Assembly (NCBI RefSeq): GCF_016587375.1
Contig: NZ_BNJG01000003.1
Span: 372,001-436,000 of the forward strand
From: Ktedonobacter robiniae
GTDB taxonomy: Bacteria; Chloroflexota; Ktedonobacteria; Ktedonobacterales; Ktedonobacteraceae
Direction: 5' to 3'
Length of the DNA stretch: 64,000 nucleotides
Shown: in pieces, positions 34,793 through 42,868 of the stretch
Position numbering within the stretch: the stretch's first letter is position 1
How the letters are laid out: every line of letters begins with the position of its first letter
The notes under the pieces: model-generated
Databases searched by the model: none
What the model saw: the letters and a program-made list of their open reading frames with translations, nothing else
Told to the model about the DNA's origin: nothing
Translations under genes and position numbers: made by a program

Positions 34793-35988
34793 CTAGTAGT
34801 CAGTCCAGTTTGTTATTGATAACAGGATAGAGATCATGAAGCTTGTCACGAGCATCGTTGCAGGTAAAGCGCCAGGAAATGGTACAACGCTGAGCATTTC
34901 GCTCGGACTCCAAAGTCGCAATGCGTTGACGTAGCTCAGACAGACTTTGCACCCGACGCGAAAGACAGCCACGGGTAAAAATCCCAATCTCAATTTCAGC
35001 CATGTTAAGCCAGCTAGCATGTTTGGGCGTGTAATGGAATTCGATCCGTTGCAAGAGGCGTCTGGCCTCAGCGGGCTCAAACGTCTCATAGAGAGCCGCA
35101 GCGGTATGTGTGTTGAGATTATCCTGCACCAGACGAATGTACTCAGCGTGCGGATAGGCCTCATCAACGAGCCAGCGGATGCAATGAGCATAATCCCGTT
35201 TGGTCCTCTGTTGGGTCATCTCAACGTGACGCCAGCCTGCAAGCGGCTCCACAAAGAAAAACAGGTTGGCTGTGCCCAAGCGTTCGTATTCATAATCGAT
35301 GCGTTCCACTTGCCCTGGTTTGGCTGGCACAGAAGGTCGCACATCGGCCTCTGGAGCCACCAACTTCTCATCGAAGCAGACAGTGGGAGAGTGTGGATCG
35401 TCCTCTTCCTCATAGAGGTCGAGGACATCTTCCATCGTCGCGACAAACTCGGCTCCTACTGTTGGGATGCACCAGTGCTCGTGTTGCCAAGGTTTAAGTT
35501 CGTTTTTTTCAGGAGCTGGCGAATGGTTTCTGGCGAGATGGATTCGGCAAATCCCAGCTCGACAACCTTGCCAGCCAACAATCGCAACGTCCAATGGTCA
35601 TGCCCATCAGGAGTGGGACTGCATGCAATGGCAATCAGATGAGCCGCTTGGCTTCCTGTGAGAGCCTGACGACGGCGCTGCTGCCGCTTGTCCTGCAAGA
35701 CCGCTTCGAGTCCGCCTTGCAGATACAATTGCCGAACTCGAATGGAGGTATTGCGGCTGATCTGGAAGGTCTCGCAAATCTGCTGATCGGTCCAGCCATC
35801 GGCCGCTTTGAGCAAGGCGTGGGCTCGGGTAAACGTTCTGGCATTGGCTTTGCCTGCATGGATGAACGTTTGCAGCGAGGCACGATCTGTCTCAGTCAAC
35901 GTGACAGGGATGGGATGTTTCATGGCAAGCTCCTGGGTTTTTCATGAGTATCTCACCCTTGTCAATTGCTAAATGGATTTACTTCTAG
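34793..35988 (-). mobile_element. IS630-family insertion sequence
   Basis: About 1.2 kb. The ends are imperfect inverted repeats: CTAGTAGTCAGTCCAGTTTG from 34793 aligns with the complement of the right end from 35988 (CTAGAAGTAAATCCATTTAG), with 14 of 20 bases shared, continuing into ATTGA...AAnGG. CTAG at both termini fits TA-target insertion by Tc1/mariner-IS630 transposases. It carries one two-frame transposase gene and lies between two acetyltransferase genes. Confidence 0.85.
34800..35923 (-). CDS. IS630 transposase in two frames, -1 frameshift site at A7
   Basis: Frame A (35456-35923, 155 aa) carries the HTH domains (TDQQICETFQISRNTSIRVRQL). Frame B (read from about 35503 to 34800) carries the DDE domain: VCFDEKLV, RLVQDNLNTHT, and the late HYTPKHASWLNMAEIEIG. 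On the coding strand an A7 run (35503-35509) followed by C lets a ribosome slip -1 from CTG AAA AAA ACG into AAC GAA, joining QLLKK to NELKPW without loss. This is the layout of programmed frameshifting in IS630. A simple mutation is less likely because the site is an ideal slippery run. Confidence 0.85.
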
Positions 35989-36069
35989 CTACCCCTAAGT
36001 TCTTTTGACTATAGAAAATTATCCTCCTATGATCAAGTTCAAGTTTGCTAATTGAAAGGATTCTGTCTA

Positions 36070-36633
36070 ATGTCTTCTCAGCCCACACTACACATAGCTG
36101 TAGATAACGATATCCAACTTCGCCTGCTTGAGCTTCATCATGCGCAGATCTATAATGACCTGACCAACCGCAACAGAGAGGCTCTGGCAGTCTGGATGCC
36201 CTGGGCAGCATATGAAAATTCTCTTGAGCAGACGCAGAGCTTTCTCCAATACAAATTGCGCCAGTTTGCTGATGGCAAAGGCGCTCAGTTCGGTCTCTGG
36301 TATCAGGATCAGCTTGTAGGTGCGCTGGGACTCAATGATCTTGATAGAGAGGATAGCAAGGTCGAGATTGGGTACTGGATCGATACCTCTATGCAGGGCA
36401 AGGGGCTTGTGACCAGGGCCAGCCGTGCTCTTATCGCCTATGCCTTCCATGAGTATGGCTTAAACAAGGTCGAGATTCACTGCGCGACTGCTAATAAGCG
36501 CAGTCGCGCAGTTGCGGAACGCCTGGGATTTCTCCACGAAGGCACAATTCGTCAGGCCCAGCGACTAGGTGACCACTTCGTTGATATGGCTATTTATGGC
36601 ATGCTAGCAAGCGATTGGAGAGAGGAGCGCTAA
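36070..36633 (+). CDS. RimJ/RimL-type GNAT acetyltransferase
   Basis: 187 aa from the ATG at 36070 (AAAGGA 8 nt upstream). A GNAT fold with EIGYWIDTSMQGKGLVTRASRAL (acetyl-CoA loop) and NKVEIHCATANKRSRAVAERLGF, which match ribosomal-protein Ser/Ala N-acetyltransferases. The stop overlaps the convergent MaoC stop by 4 nt. Confidence 0.92.
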   Translation: MSSQPTLHIAVDNDIQLRLLELHHAQIYNDLTNRNREALAVWMPWAAYENSLEQTQSFLQYKLRQFADGKGAQFGLWYQDQLVGALGLNDLDREDSKVEIGYWIDTSMQGKGLVTRASRALIAYAFHEYGLNKVEIHCATANKRSRAVAERLGFLHEGTIRQAQRLGDHFVDMAIYGMLASDWREER

Positions 36634-37139
36634 ACATCTCCACTTTCGGGCGCCAGACGCGGTATCTCTGGCGCCCGCCCACGTTTGTAGACCATCAGGG
36701 TGCGCTTAAAGGTAATTACAAGCTTACCATCCTGGTTATAGCCCGTGGTCTTTACGGCGATAATCCCAACATCCGGACGTGAGCGCGATTCACGCTTCTC
36801 CAGCACCTCTGATTGTGAGTAGATGGTATCGCCCTCAAATACAGGACGTGGCAGGCGAACTTCATCCCAGCCCAGGTTGGCAAAGACGTTCTGTGAGATA
36901 TCCGTCACGCTCTGGCCTGTCACAAGTGCCAGGGTAAAAGTCGAATCCACAAGCGGCTTGCCAAATGTTGTCTGTGCCGCGTAGTGGTGATCAAAGTGAA
37001 TGGGAGCCGTGTTCTGAGTCAGCAGGGAGAACCACATGTTGTCTGTCGTGGTCACGGTTCTTCCAAGTGGATGCTGGTAGATATCGCCTATCTCAAAGTC
37101 CTCAAAAAAGCGACCACGCCAGCCTTCTTTTGTTGCCAT
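36630..37139 (-). CDS. MaoC-family dehydratase
   Basis: 169 aa, single hot-dog domain. Catalytic elements are NTAPIHFDHHYAAQTTFGKP (Asp and His of the hydratase motif) followed by LVDSTFTLALVTGQ. It hydrates enoyl-CoA-type substrates, as in mesaconyl-CoA or 2-enoyl-CoA hydratases. It stands alone; the substrate is not predictable. Confidence 0.9.
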   Translation of the reverse strand: MATKEGWRGRFFEDFEIGDIYQHPLGRTVTTTDNMWFSLLTQNTAPIHFDHHYAAQTTFGKPLVDSTFTLALVTGQSVTDISQNVFANLGWDEVRLPRPVFEGDTIYSQSEVLEKRESRSRPDVGIIAVKTTGYNQDGKLVITFKRTLMVYKRGRAPEIPRLAPESGDV

Positions 37140-37343
37140 GAGTAATCCTGCCTTTCACAAAATATTTGGCCTGTTAATATTTTTCTGCTGCGACGAAATA
37201 CCACAAAGCTTTGGAGTTGCAAAAACCTTATATGAGTATCCTTCATAAAATCATGATAAATATGATTTGCACTCATTGTAGTAGATTAAGTATACTCCTG
37301 ACAAGCAAAGAAATTGTGAATGAAGAAAGGCATCTATTCTACT

Positions 37344-37757
37344 ATGACAAATATTCCAGAATCCCATCTCGATATTCTACAATCAACAGCAGTGGCATAT
37401 ATGGCGACAATCGGGCCAAAGGGGGAACCACAGGCAAGCCCAGTCTTGTTCGGCTGGGATGGAACACATCTCTTTTTCAGCATGAACAAAATTCGCCAGA
37501 AACACCGTAATCTCCTACGCGAACCGCGAGTGGCGATCGCAATCGCTGACCCAGCCAACCCCTACCGCTCTCTTGAGATTCGTGGTAATGTGGTAAGCAT
37601 CGATGACGATCACAACTATCACATCGCCAATGTGCTATCACAAAAATATACCGGTCAGGATGCAACCCCTAATATGCTACCAGGAGAGCAGCGGGTCGCG
37701 GTCGTTGTCGAACCGGAACGTGTTTTTGCCTTCCCGTTTCAAGAAGACAAAAAATAA
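37344..37757 (+). CDS. PPOX-class F420-dependent flavin/deazaflavin enzyme
   Basis: 137 aa; the frame also allows a start at 37320. Split-barrel fold with YMATIGPKGEPQASPVLFGWDG, FSMNKIRQKHRNL and VAIAIADPANPYRSLEIRG, the pattern of TIGR03618-like PPOX proteins that use F420 or FMN. Together with the LLM gene at 11286 it suggests F420 metabolism in the host. Confidence 0.88.
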   Translation: MTNIPESHLDILQSTAVAYMATIGPKGEPQASPVLFGWDGTHLFFSMNKIRQKHRNLLREPRVAIAIADPANPYRSLEIRGNVVSIDDDHNYHIANVLSQKYTGQDATPNMLPGEQRVAVVVEPERVFAFPFQEDKK

Positions 37758-37804
37758 TTAGCAGCCAACTAATATCATATCCTTTCAGAGTCTTCCAAAA
37801 ATGA

Positions 37805-37834
37805 TGAGGGCAGGTGGATATCCACCTGCCCTCA
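37805..37834. terminator. Perfect 30-bp palindrome between convergent genes
   Basis: TGAGGGCAGGTGGATA and its complement meet with no loop (centre 37819/37820). It lies between the PPOX and thrS stops and can serve both strands. Confidence 0.7.
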
Positions 37835-37865
37835 CCGTACAGCTTGGCTTCCTATAAAGGATGAG

Positions 37866-39740
37866 CTACTCGCGTGGGAGATCGTTGCGCGTGAGAATTT
37901 CCTGCTTGATACGCTCGGCGAGAGTGCTTACCGCGAGCGTGCCCAGGTTGACGCCGCTACGATGGCGTACGTTTACCTCGCCGTTCTCGGCCTCTTTATC
38001 ACCGAGGACGAGCATGTACGGGACCTTCTGCAACTGCGCGTTGCGGATCTTCTTCTGCATGGATTCACGCGCCTCGTCAACCTCTACGCGAATCGACTCG
38101 CGCGCTGAAGAGAGACGTACATCCAGCAGGGACTGTTTCACCTGGTAGGCATAGTCGAGATGGCGATCCGCGATGGGAATGATCATGGCCTGCACTGGTG
38201 AGAGCCACGTGGGGAAGGCACCCGCGTAATGCTCGATCAAGACCGACATAAAGCGCTCAACGGAACCCAGCACGGCGCGGTGCAACATGACCGGGCGCGC
38301 GGCATGACCATCAGGTCCCATGTACTCCAGGTTGAAGCGCTCAGGCAGGTTAAAGTCGAGCTGAATCGTCGCGAGCTGCCACGTGCGCTCAAGGGCGTCC
38401 AGGGCCGTGAAGTCGATCTTAGGACCATAGAACGCAGCCTCGCCCACCTCTTCTACCCATTCGATGCCCTTCATGCGCAGGACAGCGCGCAACTGCTCCT
38501 GGGCGCTATTCCAGAGTTCGGGCGTGCCCAGGTATTTCTCAGGATGCTCCTCGTCCCAGAGCGAGAGGCGCACCGCGAGCGTCATACCAAAAGGTTTGTA
38601 GAAGTTCTCGATGATCGAGTAGATGCGCAGCACCTCTTCCTGCACCTGGTCAGGCGTACAGAAGACATGTGCGTCGTCCTGCGTGATCGCGCGTACACGC
38701 GAGAGACCATGCAACGTTCCCGGCAACTCGTCGCGATAGACCGTCGTGACCTCGCTCAGGCGAATGGGCAGCTCGCGGTAGCTGCGCATGCGGCTGGCAT
38801 AGATCTGCGTATGGTGCGGGCAGTTCATGGGCTTCATGCAGAAGTCTTCGCCACTCTTGCCGCTCACATGGAAGATGTCCTCCTGGAATTTCTCCCAGTG
38901 CCCCGACGTCTTGTAGAGGTCGTTCTTCGTGATATGCGGGATATGCACACGCTGGTAACCCAGGGGTTCCTGCAAGGACTGCACAAACTCTTCCAGCAGG
39001 TCGCGCACCAGCGTTCCTTTGGGCGTAAAGAGGGGCAAGCCGCCACCCACCAGGTCAGAGAACGTAAACAGATCTAGCTCCTGACCTAGTCTGCGATGAT
39101 CGCGCTTCTTCGACTCTTCGAGCAGCCAGAGGTAGTGATCCAGTTCCTCTTTCGTATTGAAGGCCGTGCCATAGAGGCGCTGGAGCTGCGGATTATTCTC
39201 ATTGCCACGCCAGTATGCGCCCGCAATGCTCATGAGCTTAAAGACGCCAATGTGCGTCGTATCCTCGACATGTGGTCCACGGCAGAGATCCAGGAAGTGG
39301 CCCGTCTGATAGAAGGAGACGACCGTGCTTCCCTCCTGGCCCTCGCTCAAGCCTATGGCCTCGGCATCGCCCGTTTCCTGCACAACCGCCGTGCTACCGC
39401 GCTCTTTGAGTAAATTCAAGAGTTCTACTTTGTAGGGCTGATTGCGTTTGCTCATCTCTTCGATGGCTTCATCGATGCCAACCTCGATACGGTCATAGCC
39501 CAGCTTTTTATTCTTGAGCTCGCGCATCTTCTGCTCGATGCGTCCCAGGTCCTTGGGCGTCAAAGCCTCGGGAAGCTCGATATCGTAGTAGAAACCATTC
39601 TTAATTGCGGGACCCACGCCAAATTTGGCCTCGGGCCAGAGCAACTGGACGGCGGCGGCCATCAAGTGCGCCGTTGAGTGGCGCATACGATCCAGGTCCT
39701 GCTGCGCCTGCTCTTTCTCTGCTGCAAGAGACGTGCTCAT
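37866..39740 (-). CDS. thrS: Threonyl-tRNA synthetase
   Basis: 624 aa. Charges tRNA-Thr in the cytoplasm. The editing domain appears at once (MRHSTAHLMAAAVQLLWPEA and the HXXXC-like ...HFLDLCRGPHV), so the usual N-terminal TGS domain (~60 aa) is not visible. The class II core has motif 2 (TTVYRDELPGTLHGLSRVRA), the zinc ligands in FCMKPMNCPHH and motif 3 (MLHRAVLGSVERFMSVLIEH). The anticodon domain (PVQAMIIPIADRHLDYA) closes it. A T-box leader upstream makes expression respond to uncharged tRNA-Thr. Confidence 0.97.
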   Translation of the reverse strand: MSTSLAAEKEQAQQDLDRMRHSTAHLMAAAVQLLWPEAKFGVGPAIKNGFYYDIELPEALTPKDLGRIEQKMRELKNKKLGYDRIEVGIDEAIEEMSKRNQPYKVELLNLLKERGSTAVVQETGDAEAIGLSEGQEGSTVVSFYQTGHFLDLCRGPHVEDTTHIGVFKLMSIAGAYWRGNENNPQLQRLYGTAFNTKEELDHYLWLLEESKKRDHRRLGQELDLFTFSDLVGGGLPLFTPKGTLVRDLLEEFVQSLQEPLGYQRVHIPHITKNDLYKTSGHWEKFQEDIFHVSGKSGEDFCMKPMNCPHHTQIYASRMRSYRELPIRLSEVTTVYRDELPGTLHGLSRVRAITQDDAHVFCTPDQVQEEVLRIYSIIENFYKPFGMTLAVRLSLWDEEHPEKYLGTPELWNSAQEQLRAVLRMKGIEWVEEVGEAAFYGPKIDFTALDALERTWQLATIQLDFNLPERFNLEYMGPDGHAARPVMLHRAVLGSVERFMSVLIEHYAGAFPTWLSPVQAMIIPIADRHLDYAYQVKQSLLDVRLSSARESIRVEVDEARESMQKKIRNAQLQKVPYMLVLGDKEAENGEVNVRHRSGVNLGTLAVSTLAERIKQEILTRNDLPRE

Positions 39741-39945
39741 TCTCTATTCCTCTATCTTTGCTGTGTTTATTGTCTGCCAATGAATGCGTTACTTATTGCA
39801 ATCGTCAACTCTCTGCTTTTATATACCAGCGCGAGAGGACTATCAAAAACGTGTGGCTATAGATAAGTCCCACTGCCGACGGTGAGTCGGCAGTTTCGAT
39901 CCTCCTGCTGCTGAGAGTCCTGTCTCATGGCGCGTTCCTTCCAAC

Positions 39946-40211
39946 AAAAAAACTCTTTCTCCCTCAATACAGGGACGAAAGAGTCACTCTTCCGTGGTTC
40001 CACCCACGTTCACTGGTTCGCTATACAATCTTTCAAATGGAACCAGCCTTAAAGCCCGCTAACGGGGGCCTCCCGCTCTTCACTTTACAGGGAGAGATGG
40101 CTTCTTGAGTGGTATCCATCGTGTGCGCATAGGACAAATTACAGCCAGGATTGTCCCTCTCTGGAAACGCGGGAAGACGATGACATTGTCTCAAGCAGTG
40201 CCTGCCTTACG
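39946..40211 (-). promoter_or_regulatory. T-box leader of thrS
   Basis: Read on the minus strand, the leader has paired stems, then the T-box sequence GGGUGGAACCACGG (39992-40006), then an intrinsic terminator: stem ACUCUUUC/GAAAGAGU (39952-39984) followed by a T7 run (39946-39952). Uncharged tRNA-Thr would pair its 3' end with the T-box bulge and favour the antiterminator. The specifier was not fixed by eye; an ACC at GAUGGAUACCACUC is one candidate. About 200 nt separate the terminator from the start codon. Confidence 0.92.
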
Positions 40212-40217
40212 GCTACG

Positions 40218-40245
40218 ATTATACCATAGTCGCGAGAAAATGCAA
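40218..40245 (-). promoter_or_regulatory. thrS promoter
   Basis: On the minus strand -35 TTGCAT (40240-40245), 16-bp spacer, -10 TATAAT (40218-40223), placing the start just before the T-box leader. Confidence 0.75.
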
Positions 40246-40267
40246 GAGTACGCAGGCGCCCTTAAGC

Positions 40268-40319
40268 TTGACATTCTTCCTTACAAAACTCTATAATACA
40301 GCACAATAATTTATATTGT
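40268..40319 (+). promoter_or_regulatory. Promoter and dyad for the DUF4395/thioredoxin genes
   Basis: TTGACA (40268-40273), 18-bp spacer, TATAAT (40292-40297). Directly after it lies ACAATA-ATTTA-TATTGT (40303-40319), a 17-bp dyad placed where a repressor could block initiation. It is divergent from the thrS promoter. Confidence 0.7.
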
Positions 40320-40407
40320 TGATCTATTTAGTACACATTTTTTACAGCCCACATATATAGGTCCATACGGCTTCAACGAAGCCGTTGTCCTTCAGGAGGA
40401 TGCGTTC

Positions 40408-40904
40408 ATGGCTACTCTTCCTTCGGCGCCAACATCCACAAGCGCTCCACGTGTTGACACCAATTTTGGCAAATTTTCTCAGGGCAGCACAGTGCTCCTT
40501 ACAGCTCTAGCCTTCCTCTTTAATCTTCCTGTGCTGGTGCTGATTGCAACCATCATCATGGCCTGGAGTGCGATCTCGCCCTCTACCAGCCCTTATCGCC
40601 TGCTCTACCAGGGAGTAGTTATACCGCTGGGCCTGCTCAAGCCGCGCGTCGTCGAGGATGATCCTGCCCCCATCGTTTTGCTCAGGGCATCGGTGCGGTG
40701 TTCCTCTTGCTCTCAAGTATCTTTCTCTTCTTAACGCACCTGAGTCTGCTTGGCTGGATTTTCGATTTGATCGTCCTGGTCCTGGCTGGCATCAATCTAA
40801 CGGTCGGCTTCTGTATGGGATGCTTCGTCTATTATCACCTGGGCCGCTGGGGCATCTTCCCCCGCGTGCGCTATGAAGGTAGCTTCCACTGGCGAGGGGT
40901 ATAG
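40408..40904 (+). pseudogene. DUF4395 membrane protein, single-base frameshift
   Basis: AGGAGG precedes the ATG. The first frame (to ~40666) reads DTNFGKFSQGSTVLLTALAF...LKPRVVEDDPAP and the second frame continues HRFAQGIGAVFLLL...GFCMGCFVYYHLG, which together form a complete four-helix DUF4395 protein of about 166 aa. Adding one C to the C5 run at 40667-40671 joins them (PAPHRFAQG). The family is typically encoded beside thioredoxins, as here (6-bp gap), and keeps a Cys pair (CMGC). Either a sequencing homopolymer error or a recent mutation. Confidence 0.85.
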
Positions 40905-40910
40905 AGAAAT

Positions 40911-41363
40911 ATGTCTGACATTACACTACGTCTGGTTATCCTCTTGCTTGTAGGCATCGGTGCCTGGCTCCTGATCTGGGTAGGTAAACGCTTTGTAGCG
41001 GCACAGCGGGAGAGAGCACTGCATGCTGCACCTCTCCTTCCGCAAACACCGGTTGATGAAAAGAACATGACCCCTGTCCGTATTCTGGCCTTTAGTAGCC
41101 CTGACTGCCACCAGTGCCATCAACTCCAGGCTCCAGCGCTCCAGCGTCTCCTGGCAGCACGGGGAGAACAGGTCTCAGTGGTAGAAGTAGACGCCACCAG
41201 CGAGCATGAGCTTACCCAAACCTATCATGTACTGACCGTCCCCAGTACCGTCGTTCTAGATGCAAACGGAAAAGCTCACGCCGTTAATTATGGTTTTACG
41301 CCTACACCACGCCTGCTCAAGCAAGTTGATGATCTTCTGGCTATAGGAATATCTATTGCCTGA
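40911..41363 (+). CDS. Membrane-anchored thioredoxin-like protein
   Basis: 150 aa. An N-terminal helix (~5-25, LVILLLVGIGAWLLIWVG) then a thioredoxin fold with active site SSPDCHQCHQLQAP (CxxC = CHQC) and the cis-Pro TVPSTVVLD. It probably works outside the membrane in thiol-disulfide exchange with the DUF4395 protein encoded just upstream. A weak inverted repeat (41381-41390 / 41425-41434) follows. Confidence 0.88.
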   Translation: MSDITLRLVILLLVGIGAWLLIWVGKRFVAAQRERALHAAPLLPQTPVDEKNMTPVRILAFSSPDCHQCHQLQAPALQRLLAARGEQVSVVEVDATSEHELTQTYHVLTVPSTVVLDANGKAHAVNYGFTPTPRLLKQVDDLLAIGISIA

Positions 41364-41648
41364 TCACCTCTATGCTAACCAGGATGAGAGCAAGCTCGCT
41401 TGTATAATAGTGATAAGCACACCTCTCTCATCCTATTATACCTACACCTCTTCGCATTTATGCCTCGCCAGAACGCCAGCCCCAGTCTTGAGGGATTTTT
41501 TACAAATCTCTACCGCTTTTTTCATACTTTTACGATACTATAGTCTCGGCGATTTGAAGCTATACTACTACTATTATCATCAGCATCCTCATAACATCCA
41601 TGCTTCTCTATATGCATTTACAATTTCGCTGGAAGGAAACGACAGACA

Positions 41649-42122
41649 ATGAAGAAGCTTACGATTGCGGTCTTTATTATCGGGATCTTTATTTTGTACA
41701 GTTTCACGTATAATCAGGCCATAGCTCTGTTACCCGATCAGACGAGATATTCGATAGGTGTGGCTGGAAATGATAGCCCTTCCTCTACTGGGACGACACC
41801 TGCATCTATCACGACAAACACAAACACAAATGGTGCGCAGTATAAAGATGGCTCTTATACAGGCGATGTTGAAGATGCACACTGGGGCAATATCCAGGTC
41901 AAAGCCATCATTCAAAATGGCAAGATTACGGATGTGCAGTTTCTCCAGTTTCCCAATGAGCGGAATCGCTCTGTAATCATCAATAACTATGCCGATCCCA
42001 TTCTTACTAACGAGGCCATCCAGGCCCAGAACGCTAATGTTGATATCGTCAGCGGAGCAACTGATTCCAGCGAGGCGTTTATGCAATCGCTCACAACGGC
42101 CCTCTCTCAAGCGAAAGCATAA
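41649..42122 (+). CDS. Extracytoplasmic FMN-binding domain protein, flavinylation target
   Basis: 157 aa. An N-terminal signal/anchor helix (~4-22) is followed by a Thr/Asn-rich linker and an FMN_bind domain (~55-155: YKDGSYTGDVEDAHWGNIQV... VDIVSGATDSSEAF). The motif SGATDS matches [S/T]GAT-x-[T/S], where ApbE attaches FMN to the last residue; here that is Ser rather than the usual Thr. Three genes in a row (this, ApbE, NqrB-FNR) share one transcription unit. It would carry electrons on the outer face of the membrane. Confidence 0.92.
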   Translation: MKKLTIAVFIIGIFILYSFTYNQAIALLPDQTRYSIGVAGNDSPSSTGTTPASITTNTNTNGAQYKDGSYTGDVEDAHWGNIQVKAIIQNGKITDVQFLQFPNERNRSVIINNYADPILTNEAIQAQNANVDIVSGATDSSEAFMQSLTTALSQAKA

Positions 42123-42124
42123 CG

Positions 42125-42868
42125 ATGGAAGAAACACGTCTGATTATGGGCATGCCCATTACTATCGCCATACTAGATGCAAGTGCCACACAGGCTGACC
42201 TGAATACAGTGTTCACCTACTTTGTGGCCGTAGATAACATCTTTAGCACCTATAAGCCTGAGAGCGAGATCTCTAAGATTAACCGGGGCGAGCTTCTTCT
42301 GACACACGCTAGCGAGGAGATGCGCGAGATTTTCGCATTAAGCGCGCAGACAAAAAAAGAGACCAGTGGCTACTTTGATATTCAGCATAACGGAGCGTAT
42401 GATCCCTCTGGCATTGTCAAAGGCTGGACAATTCGTAATGCCGTCGACATGCTTAAAACCTGGGGCTTTCAGAATTTCTATATCGATGCTGGTGGCGATA
42501 TTCAAGTAGCTGGAAAGAAAAATGGTCAACCATGGCGCGTCGGGATTCGCAATCCCTTCAATCGGTATGAGCATGTCAAAGTACTGGTCCTCACAAACCA
42601 GGGAATCGCGACCTCAGGAACCGCCATTCGCGGCCAACACATTTATAATCCGCACAATGCCGATGAGCCACTGTCAGATATCGTAAGTATGACTGTTATT
42701 GGCCCAGATGTGTATGAGGCTGATCGCTTCGCGACCGCGGCATTTGCCATGGGTAGGAAGGGCATCCAGTTTATTGAGAAATTGGCAGGTTTTGAAGGCT
42801 ATATGATCGATGCACACAGGCGAGCAACCCTTACAAGCGGCCTTGAAAGGTATGTACTCCACCAATGA
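42125..42868 (+). CDS. apbE: FAD:protein FMN transferase (ApbE)
   Basis: 247 aa. Transfers FMN from FAD to Thr/Ser of FMN_bind proteins, using Mg2+. Visible blocks: MGMPITIAIL, DPSGIVKGWTIRNAVDML, FYIDAGGDIQVAG, the IATSGT substrate loop and the metal-binding DRFATAAFAMG near the C-terminus. No signal peptide or lipobox is seen. It starts 2 nt after the FMN_bind stop and its own stop overlaps the next ATG (ATGA). Confidence 0.94.
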   Translation: MEETRLIMGMPITIAILDASATQADLNTVFTYFVAVDNIFSTYKPESEISKINRGELLLTHASEEMREIFALSAQTKKETSGYFDIQHNGAYDPSGIVKGWTIRNAVDMLKTWGFQNFYIDAGGDIQVAGKKNGQPWRVGIRNPFNRYEHVKVLVLTNQGIATSGTAIRGQHIYNPHNADEPLSDIVSMTVIGPDVYEADRFATAAFAMGRKGIQFIEKLAGFEGYMIDAHRRATLTSGLERYVLHQ

